64,000 nucleotides of DNA from Raphanus sativus (GCF_000801105.2 NC_079515.1:32821407-32885406); one strand, 5' to 3'; counted from the first letter of the stretch, positions 20,750 through 33,523 are shown. Notes: generated by a model not told the origin, from the sequence alone. Program-made: numbers and translations.

Positions 20750-23383
20750 TTAGTCATAAAAACTATGTCGTTTTGGAGTGTCATCTTCAACCAATCTTGC
20801 AGCTGCACTAGAATAACCTTTCCTGAATCTACCTTTGTTCAGACTCTTCACATCAACTTCTACTGCAAAGATTGCACAAACCGGTCTGTGATCTGAAAAC
20901 CGGGACTCTCCTCGAATGTAAGAAAGCTGTTCTATTCCTTCTCCTCTCCATAGAATCCGATCACACCTGAAAACAAATTGCACCCGTTCAGAACACACAC
21001 ACCAGAATAAAATGTGAAAGTTTTAAGGTTTATTAGATCAGTACCAAGCAGGAGTACGTCGTTTTTTCTTGGACTTGGTGGTTTCTCCGGCGTAAGCATC
21101 TGAGTTTTGAGTGTATTTATACGTTGGTGCAAAGAAGATTTGACCTTCTTGAAATCCAGAGAAGACTCTTCCTGCTCCTCTCTCCATGTTAAGCTGAAGA
21201 TTATTACAGATAATAACATGAGTTAGTAAAACAGCAAAAAAGATTGTTTTTTTTTTTAAATTATCATTTTTGTTATACTACAAAACCTGGTCTTTCTCAA
21301 GAAGAGTATCCCAATCATTGTCTTCTAGTAACACTCTTGTCTCTTCGTAGGTTAAAGCAACTCTGTAATTCAAATCTCCAAGCCAAAGCACTCGGCTGCA
21401 TGCAACATTCCCAAAACAAGAGTCTTTTAAGCGGTTTTTTTTTTATTTTACTTGTGTAGAAAGAAATTGGAAAAAACATACTCATGATCAACGATTCTTT
21501 CTGGTGCGCGACAACTAGGGCTTTTGGTGAGTTTAGGGAACTGAGTATGCTTCAGAATCTCAGATACATCTGCGTTTCTTCTCATCTCATCACCTTCTTT
21601 CTCACCGGAAGCCAAATGGCTACACACAAAGCAAAAGCTTGTTTGATGCAATGACATGCTTATAGCTATACATCCCTGTAAAAAAAATTACAAAAGAGTT
21701 AACTTCTTCTTATTGCTTGTGTCACAATCTTGAACTTTTAGAATTAGGGTTACCTTGTTGCCCAAGCGACCCATGATTCCTCTTCCGACAGAATCAAGTC
21801 TAAGATGAGATATATGCGGAATCAACTCTTTTCTAGCCCAAACAGACAGAAACAAACCAACCATCTGTTTACTAGCAATCAATCTGTAACTCATCTGTCC
21901 AGGCATCATCATCGTCGTCGCCGCGGGAACAACATCATCAAACAAGAAATTCTCATGAACCCTAAAATTCTCAGCCTCCACATTGCTGTCTGTAATAGGA
22001 TCACTATATCTTTTGGATCTCCTAGCTTCCCAACCGACAGGAGTGTTGTCGTTAACCACCGGACAATTACAAGTCTTCAAAAGACTTGAATCGACACGAT
22101 AGTTTCTGCTCAAGACTTTGAGATTAGGTCTTTGAAAGAAACTTAGACTGCTCGGTGTTCTCGACTCTTCGGAACCGCAACCACTACTACTGCTACTACA
22201 AGAGGTTGTTGTTTTCGAGGCGGAGAAAGCTGCGTTTGAGTAAACAGAGTCTTGTTTCGGTTTGTTTAAGGCTTGGCTTATTAGAGCTAACCATTTAGCT
22301 GCGGGCTCGTTGTCTTCGACTACTAATACGTTCCCTGCACTTAGAGGAACAATCTCTTGAAACCTGAGAAACAAGAATAACATATAGAGTCAAGTACACG
22401 ATATGTCATAAAAGATTGAGACTTTATCAAGACCCATGAATCAAGATTCGTACCCACAGATGTATAAATCTGCTGTGCCTTCAACGAGCAAGAAGTCTTC
22501 TAGGTTAAGATCGTTGTTTGGTGTTCTTCCACCTACATTCCACGTAGCTAGAAACACCCTGAAACAAAAAAAAACAGAAGATTTGAATTTGAATCTGACG
22601 TAAAATGAAAGAATGAAACCGAGAGATTGGTTGAGATTCTCACCTGAGTTCACGAATCTCTGTTGTTGGTGCCATAGGCCTATCGAAACTTGATAGATTC
22701 AAGCCTTCAATTCCAGGGCTTGACTTTCTCTCTAACGATTTTACATGAGAAAAAAAAAATGTATCGCTTTCGTAATCATGTGAATAATGTCACAATTTTC
22801 AGGGTAGGTAGGTTACCAAGAAAATAACATTAATCTCAACCACACATTGAAAAGAAAAAAAAAGGACGATCAATGTACCAGAAAGAGTCTTCCATATCAT
22901 TGGAGAAGTGTTGTCGAGAATTGATTTCTTTCGAGAAGCAAGTCGTCGCTCCAAATCTAACAAGCATGAAGAAGATCCATGAACCATTTAGAAAAATACC
23001 TAATAATCTATATGTTTTCTTCCTTGAGATGTACGCAAAAAAATGTTTTAAAAGAAGGGTTAATACCATTGAAAATTTTATTGTTGTCTTCGTGATGATC
23101 ATTACTTGTTCGTCTGTTCATATCATTTGATGCATCTTCTTCATGTTCTTGTTGTTTACCATATCTTCTTGATCCGAAAATCTTTGGAAGAATTGACTAA
23201 TAACAAAATTAAAAAAGAAAGCAATTGAATTAATAATGGGTTTCACGTCGTGACATTTTCGAAGAGAATCAAAAGTAAAAAATTAATAATCGACGGAGGA
23301 CGAGAGGGAAAGAGAGAAGGAACCTTCTTCCTCTTTTCGCTTCGGTGGCTGTTCTCAGAGTCGCTATCTTTATTGGAACTCAT
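20750..23383 (-). CDS. BST1: Inositol polyphosphate 5-phosphatase (root-hair type)
   Basis: This phosphoinositide 5-phosphatase is required, in Arabidopsis, for normal root-hair initiation and tip growth (BST1/DER4/MRH3). It runs leftward from ATG 23383 over about nine exons to the stop at 20750. Visible landmarks in order are [68 protein letters not shown], then the two 5-phosphatase signatures WLGDLNYRV and PAWCDRILW, and [10 protein letters not shown] near the end. The PAWCDRILW codons are split by an intron within the W codon. It is tail-to-tail with the EIL gene, with 168 bp between stops. Exon boundaries in the first 600 bp are less certain. Confidence 0.9.
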
Positions 23384-24431
23384 TCAGCGAAAATCTTCTA
23401 ATTAAAAAAAAAGAACAATTTGGAAACAGAGGTTAAAAACATTAATCTTCGTGTTTAAAACATTAAACTGCGTGTTTAGTAGATCTTGGAAACCGTAATG
23501 GAGAATGACGTTTATTTATTTATTTATCTATTTATTTTGTTTCTAGGGTTTGATTTTCCCACGACTATTGAGTATTTGATCATTTTTTACCGAATGATAT
23601 TTGATCATATTATTTATGATTTTAGATAGAGTTAAATGTCTTTTTTTTAATTGAACAAGAGTTAAATGTCTTTTACTTATTAATTAGTAGTAGTATTTAT
23701 TTTCTATATCGGTTTGAAAAGATCAGATTTTGGCGCCAGCTCCTTCGGAGTGCTAGGTAGATTTTAATAACAGAGATATGTATATGATGTGTACTAGAAT
23801 TTATAAATAGAAGGTGAATATATGAAAATATTTTCTCTATTTAGATATATAATTTTTGGAAATGTGTGTTTATTTTCACTACTAATTTCTAAAATAATGT
23901 CCCGTTTTCAGTAACTTCTTTATTTCATAAAGACTTTGTATGTTCCCATCAAAATTAATAAAATCATGTTGATATTAAAAAAATAATTAAAAAAAAAAAG
24001 ATATTTTCTCAAACGCTTCTTATCTTGTTCACAGGAAATAAAAAACTTACCAAATGGGCTGCACGGGCCGGGCCTCCGCCAGTAAACAAAGTCGGTCTAA
24101 AGAAAAATGACTTGACCAAAATACCCTTGAAAATTCCGCGAAACAACGAAGTGGCCCCTTCTACTCTTCTCCGAGAAAACAGTCACTGAGTCGAGTCACA
24201 CTCTAAAAACCTCTCCTCCGTCGAGCCAGCAACCGGAAAATCCTCGGAAGGTCAGTGTGATCTATTTGTTGTTCTCTGGCTTCCGATGATAATCTACTGA
24301 TATTAGTCTGTTCCGATGATCGGAGTTTACTGTTTTCGTTTGAAAACATGATAATCGCGTAGAGTTTATGCGTTTCCCGATGAGGTTGTTAGGGTTTATG
24401 ATGATTTTTTTCTTTGATTTCCTGCAGATTT
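23384..24431. other. Divergent promoter region of BST1 and the CUE/bHLH gene
   Basis: It holds the BST1 promoter, a micro-insertion (23628-23674) and the 5' UTR of the rightward gene. That UTR probably has an intron from about 24250 (GGAAG then GTCAGT) to an AG at 24427. Confidence 0.55.
23628..23674 (-). repeat. Micro-insertion with 17-bp direct repeats
   Basis: AGAGTTAAATGTCTTTT is found at 23628-23644 and 23658-23674. The 13 nt between read TGTTCAATTAAAA on the minus strand. Confidence 0.7.
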
Positions 24432-26486
24432 ATGTCTCAAACTTCGCCGATGAACTTCAACACAGTTTATCAATCTCTCACGGCGTTATTTCCACAGGTA
24501 TATAAAGCTCGTTCTTATTCATCATCATCTCGGCTTTGAGACTTGTACTTTTATATGATTGTGGTGTTTTCACAAAAAGACGTTGATTCTCATTTTCAAT
24601 TGATCAAAGTAATCTCACGTGCTATTTAGGTAGATGGATGTTGGTTAACGAGCTTCTTTGCCTTTGTGTGTTGTTTTTATTCATCTTTCGTTATATTTTG
24701 TTTTTGGGTGCAAGATTGATGCAAGGATATTGAGAACTGTTGCAAGGGAGCACCCAACGAATGCTGATGAAGCTGCCGCTGCTGTTACTTCCGAGGTTGT
24801 TCCTTTGTTTCCTCAAGAATGGGAAGATCATGTTAAGAAAAGGAAACTCCTTGATCTTCCTCTCTGCAAAGGTACTTGCTTGTTCCACCCGGATCAGAAC
24901 TTAGAGAGCCTTGACCTCTGATTTAAAATTGTTGTTTGAAATGCAGTAGAGCCTGAAATGCAGCATGACGATGCTCTCTCTCAATGGCTTCATCCATCTC
25001 AGCTTCCACAGAGTTACCTTGCACTGCTCAACGAAGAAGAAGAAGAAGAAGAAGAAGCAACACCTGTTGTAAAACCTAGTCTTGACTACGCTGTGAAGAA
25101 AGTGGTTCTTCCTAGTCGTGATGCAGCAGCAACTGGTGCACGAGGAGAAGTCCGGACCATATACTCAGCCTCCAACGGAACTGCTTCTTCCGTGGTGAAA
25201 CCTTCTATCCGTGTACAAAGCTACACCGATAATGAAGAACTCTCTGTAAGCATCTTATAAAAAAAACGTCTTTCTTTTGTTTATTATCTCAACAATTCCT
25301 GTAAGTACTCAAAATCTACTTGCATTGCATCTTTTATGTCAGGGAAGCAGCAGCAAGGATCCTGTGGCCGGGCGATCCTCACGCAAGGAGGTGGTGCCCC
25401 CGTGGTCTAACTACTCTGAGGTCAAGTTCGTCGCATTACTAAAATGATCTCTGATCTGAAAAGCTCTCTCTTTTGAGGAGCTAACTTCTGTTTATTTTTA
25501 TCAGAAGCTGAGAAGCTGGAAAAAACGAAGCAACAACCGTGACTTCTCACAGCTCCATGGCCAATGCAAATATGAACCCTCTTGGCAATCTAACCAAAGC
25601 AAGTGCAGAAGTTATTACACTGAGCGTGTACGTTCCCACCACATACGAAGCCAAGATCGTGATTTGTTTTTGATGTTATATAAAATATTTCTTCTCCGTT
25701 TTCTCAGGACCGGAAGCAGCGAATTGATGATAACATCAAGGCGTTAGCGAAATTGCTCCCGCATGAAGTCAAGGTAGTATAATACTGAACATTGTTAAAA
25801 ATAGTGTTTCTACACCAGAGAGCCTGCCACATATAACACAAGAGATTGAAACTTAATGTATATGAACTGACCCTGTAGGAGGATAGTAGCTCTGAAGTGA
25901 TACTGAATGAAATTGTTGATCATGTGAAGCTTCTCCAGCTACAGATGAAGGTGTTGTCTTACTTATTTGTATCTCTTTTGTTCTTCTCGCCTTGCTTATG
26001 TAGAATAAATAGCTCTTGTGGGTTTGAGAAGGATGAAATGAAACTAATCCACAACTCATCATAACCAAAGCAAATCCAATTTATTACCTAAAAAAGTTCT
26101 TTGGGGAAGTCGTGTGATGGAAAACCAAACCCAAACCAACAAAACTCTGAATCAAATTGCCGAATGTGACATGTTGGGTTTGTTATGGATATAGGAACTG
26201 AGTCTAAACAGGTTGGGAGGAGAACCAATATCTCATCCTATGACGTTCATTGAGGTAATACTATATATTTGTTTTTTTATTTTTTCTCTTACAATGTTGA
26301 GAGGGAGCTTTGGTTTGTTTGGTATAGGGATTTGGTCACTACATTCATCACGAGGAGATGATGACAAAGCCTCTGGAGGAAGTGATGGAAGATCTGCTCT
26401 CAAATGATCCTGATACTGCAGCTCGTTTGTTGGGGAGCAAAGGCCTTTACTTGATGCCTTTGTCCTCAGCTCAAGACTTTTGCTGA
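24432..26486 (+). CDS. CUE-like domain plus divergent bHLH protein
   Basis: Nine exons (24432-24497, 24715-24871, 24947-25245, 25343-25420, 25505-25627, 25708-25773, 25879-25950, 26195-26254, 26328-26486) join in frame to 359 residues. Residues about 8-50 (VYQSLTALFPQIDARILRTV, then HPTNADEAAAAVTSEVVP) look like a ubiquitin-binding CUE module. The C-terminal third has a helix-loop-helix of the UNE12/LRL kind: RKQRIDDNIKALAKLLPHEV, ILNEIVDHVKLLQLQMKELS, then LNRLGG. It ends in the family tail SKGLYLMPLSSAQ. The basic region is degenerate (YYTERDRKQRIDDN instead of an HxxxERxRR core), so E-box binding is doubtful. The middle is acidic (eight consecutive E) and low-complexity. The small 66, 72 and 60-nt exons over the HLH support a real bHLH origin. 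I do not know an Arabidopsis gene of this kind between BST1 and the MAF cluster. Confidence 0.8.
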
Positions 26487-27395
26487 GTCAAACACATAAA
26501 AGATAGTCTTAACAGAGTTTGTTTTGATCAATGGTAGTTATCCCAACCTAATAATTTTAGTACATGTTGTTTAGGTACATTTATATCATCGTTATTATAT
26601 CCCGCAGCGAAATCAATAACTCATCTCTATCTTATGGTCCTCAAATTGAACAAGCAGATACAATCATCTATGGTTGAATAATTAGTCTCACGTCTTGATA
26701 AAATTAAAAAAAAAAGTAATCTCACGTCTTTTTTTATGATCAAAAGTAATCTCACGTCTTATGATCTTCAACTAAACCCAAAATGTAATTACTGGTTCGG
26801 TTTGGTTCAGTTTTGTTGGTCAATTTTACTTTAGATAATGCAAGATGAGATTTTATCGAAACTAGAGAGTAGTACGATGGGCCGTGATCTGGACTTGAAC
26901 CAATGAACCATGCGACAGCTAGCTAATAGCCTCAGACAAGTCCTTTTCCAGCTTTCCACCCAAAACCTATTTTTTATTTTTATTTCTTTTGAAAAGTAGA
27001 GTCTTCAGAGTTATCTGTTATTATGGTGCATATTTGTTCTCCTTTATACGAATATGCTGTGACTTGTCACGAAGATAAATAATCAACTAGCAATTAAATA
27101 ACAAAATTAATAAATTTGGCCTTTCTTTCTTCACGCTGAAGTCAGCAAAGCTGTTATAAACACACCAATTTTATACGTTCAGACAACACAGACGAAGCTG
27201 TGATCCGGTCTCCGACCGTAAACAGCGAAGATCGGCATCTTATTTGATGTTTTCCTTTAAATCTTTTACGTATCAGGGAAAGAAGAAGAGCTTAAGATAT
27301 ATAGTAGTAGCTTCTTCATGGTTTACAAATCTGATAATTTATTTTACAATTTTATCTGAAACAGGATGGTGAAAGATAGCCGTTTATGATGGTGG
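26487..27395. other. Intergenic region between the bHLH gene and MAF
   Basis: No gene is supported. It holds the 3' flanks of two convergent genes and the double micro-insertion at 26686-26761. Transcribed-looking sequence around 27180-27370 could belong to the 3' UTR of the MAF gene. Confidence 0.5.
26686..26761. repeat. Doubly hit micro-insertion site
   Basis: Three copies of TCTCACGTCTT lie at 26686-26696, 26721-26731 and 26751-26761. The last two belong to a 19-bp direct repeat (26713-26731 and 26743-26761) around an 11-nt T-rich snippet (GATCATAAAAA on the minus strand). Between the first two copies lies a snippet containing a run of ten A. Confidence 0.7.
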
Positions 27396-30300
27396 TTACT
27401 TGAGAAGCGGAAGAGTCTCCGGTGGATTACTGCCGGAGTTATAGTCCAGTAACATTGCTCTTTCACCCTCTGTCTCCAGAAACTCGTTCTCCTTCCCCGT
27501 CTGTAAGAAATTTATTTATTTCTGCTAATAGAGATACTAAATACTAAACAGTAAACTAAATCTTAAAAGCATGAATTCTTGGTTCCTTTTTTCCTTTTAA
27601 AGACCATCATCAATTTCCTTAACTAAATCTGTTAGGAATTTCCTCGCATGTCTTATCTACCGCTACAAAATATTATCAAGAAAATCTAGAGTTTTTCTTA
27701 TAAATAGTTATATGCAAGTGTATCTACCTAAAGATTCGGTCGTATATAAAGAGATTACCTATCTAAGAGCAGTCTCTTAACCGAAAAATATGAAAAAAAA
27801 AAAAAAAAATGTCAAATCACAAGTTAAGAACTCCGGTTAAGAGACAAGAATTAATCAAGAAGTATATATGAGATGGTACCTTTGCAAGCTGGCCAGCCAA
27901 AATCGTGTTCTCTTCTCTCAACAGCTTCTCCTATTTGAACAATAATAATCACAACTTCATCAGTTTTCTTACATCCTCATCGTTGATTCAGTGGGGGAAT
28001 AATCAGTTCTCTAACGACGTCTTTTTGGATTCTCATTAGTGTTTCATTATTAAAAAGCCCATAATCAATCATGAACTTGGAACATGATTGAAAACATATC
28101 TACAGACCACAGAGCTAAACATGGTCTAGTCAATCTGTATATATACTCTGAGGTTAAGATGATTCGCCAAAATCAGAGCCTAGTCTAATAGGCACGGGGG
28201 GCAAATAAAAACCAACCCACTGACCTTTTCTTGAAAGGTTTTTACAAGCTCCATCATTAGTTCTGTCTGCAACACAAGACATTGAGGATTGTGTCAAACT
28301 GCCAACAATGATCCAAAAACTGCTAATGAAGTAGACAGCATATATATATACCTTTCTAGCTCTAGTTAAAGACAGAGCAGTCTTGAACTGCTCTTCAAGG
28401 GATATTAGAGACTCTAAGCTTATATTATCAATGTTCGCTTCTTCAAGCTTGCTGCATATACAGAGTCATAGATCAGCAAAAGAAAGGGAAAAATTTTCTT
28501 GATCCGAGGAAGATGCGAAAATTAAGATGGAGTCTTAGTGCTAACCCTTGGACTGGTTCTAGTAACTCCTTGAGTGAAAGATAATTCCGAGTTTTTTCTT
28601 TAAGATCCTGTCATGAGAAAAAGCAATCGGAATGGTCAGAAAAAGTGTATTTCCCAGAGAGACAAATGAGTCTAACCCTTAGGAAGTATGTTGGGTATAC
28701 ACCCTAGGGGTATACATACGACAAGGTTTAGGTCAGCTAATACATCGTAGACCTCTTCTACTACATCGTTGGCAGTGAAAAACGACTTTAAGTCACTATA
28801 TGGATTGATGTTGCTTTGAATGTAAGTATATGGATTTAACTAACTCTTTCAAGTTTAATTAATTCGGTGTTAAAAAAAGTCACTATATGGATTTTACTCT
28901 TTGCATTTCTCTCCACGATGTATAAGGCACCGCACTACACAAAGTCTAGCTCTACATATATGTCTCGAGTCTTGCATTAGTTCCTGCTTTTATGCTAGCT
29001 AAGCTTCTATACTTCATCTCAATTACATATCCTTAGATGACACCCCCCCAATAGCTAAGTTTTGTATAGACAAGTCTTCAAACTTGTGGTAGACTTTCTA
29101 GTGCAATACATGCAGTGAAAAACAAATTACCTCTATCAGTGGGCCAGTGGCAGAGGTAGAAACAAAATTCAATGGGGTCAAACTTATACATGTGAAAATT
29201 ATTAGAGATTTCACAAAAAAATAAGGGGTCAAACCTTAAAACTGAACCAATTATATCAGGCATGTACTGAATTATTACATATGCATGTATAACCACCCCT
29301 GTGACCCGATATGCATGGCTTTAAGAAAATCTTACCAAGGTTTTAAGCTCATCAGCATGTCGTACTTCATAATGCTTGAGGATCTTGGCCATGCTGTTGA
29401 GAGATCAAGACAGAAACAAAAACGCATTATAAACAATCCATTAAAACTACAGAACATATATAACTTCAATAGAGAGACATGCTTAATTTAGTTACAGTTT
29501 TGGTAATTAACCACACTCTGCACCTTCTACATAGAATATGTATCTCGTAAATAATAGAATATGGGAGCACACCGTGTGAAAAAGCAGTAGATGGAGTTGG
29601 TACTTTAATTTTCTATCAAATAGTTTGTTGGGACACTATCTGCTAATATGTCCATATTTATATATTGCGATTGACTTCTTCAGTCTTGATGTTTCAGTAC
29701 ACGAGCTTGCCTTACATTTTAATAAAAAATGCATATAGCTGGGTAAATTTACTGCTTATAAAGTAGCTCTATATGAAAAAAAACCTTTTAACAACAAAAA
29801 TCTATAAATTCAAATGTTCTAACTTCTAACTTCGCAATTAACAGGTCTAGTTACCACTACGTAGTACGTCCTCTAAGTGTCGTTAGATATAATCAACTTT
29901 TTGCCGCTGAGTTCAGAACGACATGGAAAGGTTTTGGACATGTATGCACAATACGAACAATTTCTTCATATAATGTTAGTTAAAGACTTAACTACTTTCT
30001 TATCAAAGCTAAACAATGATCTAATAACAACAATCAGAAAAAGAATGATTGGTAAATTGGTTGAAAAAGGCATTTCCTCTTGAGACAAAATCTCAATGAA
30101 ATGTTAGGATTTGAGCCCGTATCAAGCCCAAAAAATTACCACGGAAACTAGCTTTATGTGTACGTGAGAGTTAATTTGATTCACTTGATCTTCTTGTCAA
30201 TATATAGCATCCTAAGTTGTGATTTGAAATCATGGAATTAGTAAGGCACCTCAACATGCAATCTCAGGTTAAACACAGTTTGGTGTAGTTACCACTAAAA

Positions 30301-31394
30301 TAAAGAATCAAAGGAGCTACAAAGTAAATAGCTACAACTAAAGTATTGTTAAAATTGAAACAACCAAAGAAATGTTCATCATTAGTCATATATGTAATTC
30401 GTGCATGTTAGCTTGCTAATTTAACTTAAATATTTTTCTAATCAAACAATGCTGGAAGCTTTAGATTAGGTGACAAAGGGTCACATCCCCAATTTCTAAA
30501 TGATATAAAAACTTATAAAAGAAAAAAAAAACACAAGATCAAATGTACTGAACCAAATGATTGTAGACTTCAGTAGATCGAGACTCAGTTTCTTTGGTCC
30601 ATGAGATCCAATATATAACTGAACAAAAAAAAAAGTAAACGCATAGCAAGAAGGATAACAATTCTAGAAGAGAAAGAAAGAGCTATCTAATAATCTAAGG
30701 CATGCATCGCGTAAACTGTTATATGCTCAACAAACTTGCATTTTTAAAAGGGAGAAAATCAATTAACTTATAGCTTGTGTGATTACCAATCAGTTCGTCT
30801 TATTTATCGTTACCAAGCACTAAATTGCAAGCCCAAGAAAAAAACACTAAACAACAGAAAATTAAGATGATTATAACCCACAGACAACGAAATTGTACGA
30901 AGTACCACGTGTAGAACAAGTTCTACAACTACATGCAATACTACAAAAAGCAAAGAAAATAAAAATTCCACGGCGACGAATTATAACAATAAAAAAACGC
31001 AAAACGAAAAACGAGCACCAAGAATACCTCAGGGCATCACATTGTTTTACCTAAATCTGGTTAATTAATCTACACAACGGTTATGGACTTAGATCAAACA
31101 AGAAGACTGCTTCAAAGATTCAAAGAGGGAGTAAACCCAGGTTCTCTAGCTTCTATTTTTCTCGAGACAATAGAGAATCTACAGAAGAGGAAGTAAAATA
31201 TAGTGTTACCTATCGCCGGAGGAAGAGCTATAGACTTTTCCGGTAGAGGAAACGATGAGGACAGCTACGGAGGATCCACAGAGAATCGAGAGCTGACGAG
31301 CTTTCTCCATGAGACCATTGCGTCGTTTACAGAAAGTAACTTGTCGACTGCTTTTGTTCTCAATTCGTTTGATCTCCATTTTTCTCCTCCCCAT
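27396..31394 (-). CDS. MAF: FLC/MAF-type MADS-box floral repressor
   Basis: A MIKC-type MADS transcription factor of the FLOWERING LOCUS C clade; in Arabidopsis these repress flowering and respond to cold. Seven exons (31394-31210, 29393-29336, 28607-28546, 28451-28352, 28266-28225, 27930-27880, 27500-27396) join in frame to 200 residues, close to FLC and MAF2 (about 196). Exon 1 is 185 bp as in FLC and encodes the MADS domain, starting [20 protein letters not shown] and ending SSSGDR. The I and K regions follow ([45 protein letters not shown]). Intron 1 is 1.8 kb, the usual place for vernalisation control elements in this clade. Position next to BST1 fits the MAF2-MAF5 cluster. Confidence 0.93.
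27772..27845. repeat. 12-bp inverted repeat in the last MAF intron
   Basis: GTCTCTTAACCG (27772-27783) and CGGTTAAGAGAC (27834-27845) are exact complements with 50 nt between, including an A-run. It resembles a small MITE or SINE relic. Confidence 0.6.
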
Positions 31395-32306
31395 GACTTT
31401 TTTCTCCGACCAGTCTTATGCCCTAATTTGATTCTGATGTCTGTAGGACTGGCCGGAGACACCTGAACGTCTTTTTCTTTTATTAATTTCTTTTATTATT
31501 CCTTTTTTGGGGGTTAAGCAAACCTCAAGTATGTAATATTCGTTCCCTTTATGTTTTGCTAACGAGAGAGAGAAAGACTAAAAGAGGAAAAAAACGATTT
31601 AGTCGAGTTAAGACTAGCCCTAGTTAAGACACGTTAATTAACGCATGTCGAATTCTCTAACGGCGCGTTAATATACTCTCCGTCTTTTGTTGTTTGCTAA
31701 AATATCTTCTGTAATGACAAAAAAAGGAAGCTCAATATGCGATGAAACTTATCTCATCATCATCATAGTTCAAAAGAAAACGTTTATCTCTCATCATCGC
31801 ATGAAGTTTCTTACATTAAAAAATGTATAAGTAGATGTTTTTTTTTTTTGGAGCAAATAGTAGATGTTTTCTTTAAAAGGTAAGGATTATGGGTTATGTC
31901 CGTATTGTTAACAATTGTACTTTTTGGTACCTTTCAAGCTGACTCGGGCTTAGCGTGCCGTAGAAACGTACAAAGCCTCTTATTTTTTGGTTCGGGCAGT
32001 GATACGGAAAATGATTTGTAAGCCCATTTTAGTTGGAAAGAAGTATAGGCCCGTACAAAGTTTGTCAAATCTGAAATGCTTCATTTTCATAAATTCTTTG
32101 TATACAAAACACTACAAAAGTTTCATACTAAAAATCTTATTTATCATCAGTAGCAACTAAAATAAAATTCTGAGAAGAAAAAAGTGTTTTCTGAGAAAAG
32201 TGTTTCAGTTTATGTGATGTTCAATATATTTTTGTAAGCGGACAGAAAAGAAAACAACATTTTTTGATCAGAAGAAGAGGGAAAAAAATGGAGTTTTACT
32301 CCTAAC
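31395..32306. other. MAF promoter region
   Basis: No gene is supported. It contains the 5' leader and promoter of the MAF gene and the micro-insertion at 31830-31870. Confidence 0.5.
31830..31870 (-). repeat. Micro-insertion with 12-bp direct repeats
   Basis: AGTAGATGTTTT at 31830-31841 recurs at 31859-31870. The 17 nt between read ATTTGCTCCAAAAAAAA on the minus strand, nearly the same as the snippet at 7282-7299. Confidence 0.75.
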
Positions 32307-32602
32307 CTTTGGACCTGCAGTTCAAGTAACTCCTCCTGTGGAAGATAATTCCCAGTTTCTCTCCCAAGACCCTGCACACCGAAAGAAAAAAGGGAAGGTT
32401 GGAAGTCTCGTGAAGCTTTTGTGTAACCTGGAGCCATAGACACTTAAGCTGGTGTAACAAATTCAAAACAATCAGAGCTTATATTAGTTCAAGACACCAC
32501 AAACGGATCCATGATTTAATTCTAATGAAGGTCTTAGCTAAGTTACCAAGGTTTGAAGGTCATCAGCTTGTTGTATGATAACGATCGATGATCTTGGACA
32601 TG
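32307..32602 (-). pseudogene. MAF relic: exons 2 and 3 only
   Basis: On the minus strand, 32602-32547 matches MAF exon 2 (SMSKIIDRY, then a broken end that would read QQADDLQTL in another frame). It is 56 bp instead of 58, so it carries a two-base net deletion and a frameshift. 32371-32307 matches exon 3 (ETGNYLPQEELLELQVQ), is 65 bp instead of 62 and keeps splice sites. No exon 1 is found up to 33500, and exons 4-7 are absent before the intact gene. This is the remnant of a second tandem MAF copy. Confidence 0.85.
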
Positions 32603-33523
32603 CTGGACAGTGGACATGTACAACAGAAAAATGCAAATCAGAACAAATTTGTGAAATATCATTTCAAAAGTACGAATTACAAATAGTTATCAGTAGATGC
32701 ATTATAGAGAGTGTGCTATATATTTGGCTCTATATATTGTTTTTCTACAACACTTAATTTGTGTTGCAAACATATAGTTCTCTTAACCAAATAGGTTTGT
32801 AGCTCTATCTGGTTAGATGGCTTAACTCCACCTTATGGGTTCAATTTAAAGTGAAGAATGAGCAGTCTTGTGGGCTAACAGAAAACGGGCCAACAAGCAT
32901 GTCTTTTTCCACGTAGCCTTTTGAGTTAAACCTTCATGCGTAAATTTAAATTCCAACATGGCAACAAAACTTTTTAATACTTCTTCTGGTGGTTGCAGTG
33001 TCAGTGAATTTATGACACAGTCCAAAATGAAAATATGGTGGGTCCAGTTAAAAGATTTGGAGTTTGATTCTTGATAAGATTTTGGACATAGAAGATCAAA
33101 ACTTGCCTCACTTCCATAATATTATAAAAGATCATAGTATTACACAACACAAAGGTTAATTTTTATTGGAGCAACGAGGATATGCACCAAGTCATGATCT
33201 AAACCACCCATGTATTTATATACCCCCCAGTGTTTATTTTATACTTACAAAGCTAAAGAAAGTGACAAAGTGTTGCCCTTTGGAATTCTACAATGGATAA
33301 ACTTATGACCGCTTAGTCACTTACTAAGATCTCGAATCATACAAATAACTACCACTAAGAATTCCAAAAGTAACGTCTTATGGACTACATAAACTAATAG
33401 AATATTATGATCACTTTCCATCATAGGGTTATATAAATACAAGAGTCTCTGTTCTATCAACATATCCATCAACACAACAAAACTTCATCTTTGATTCTTG
33501 ATTTTGTAAAAAAAGAAAAAAAA
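32603..33523. other. Intergenic, promoter of the C2-like gene
   Basis: No gene is supported. A TATAAATA box (33431-33438) lies upstream of the ATG at 33524. Confidence 0.55.

Noticed and set aside
32307..32602. The MAF relic as alternative exons of the intact MAF gene
   Set aside because: It lies upstream of exon 1 and duplicates exons 2 and 3, one with a frameshift, so it cannot add to a normal MAF protein.
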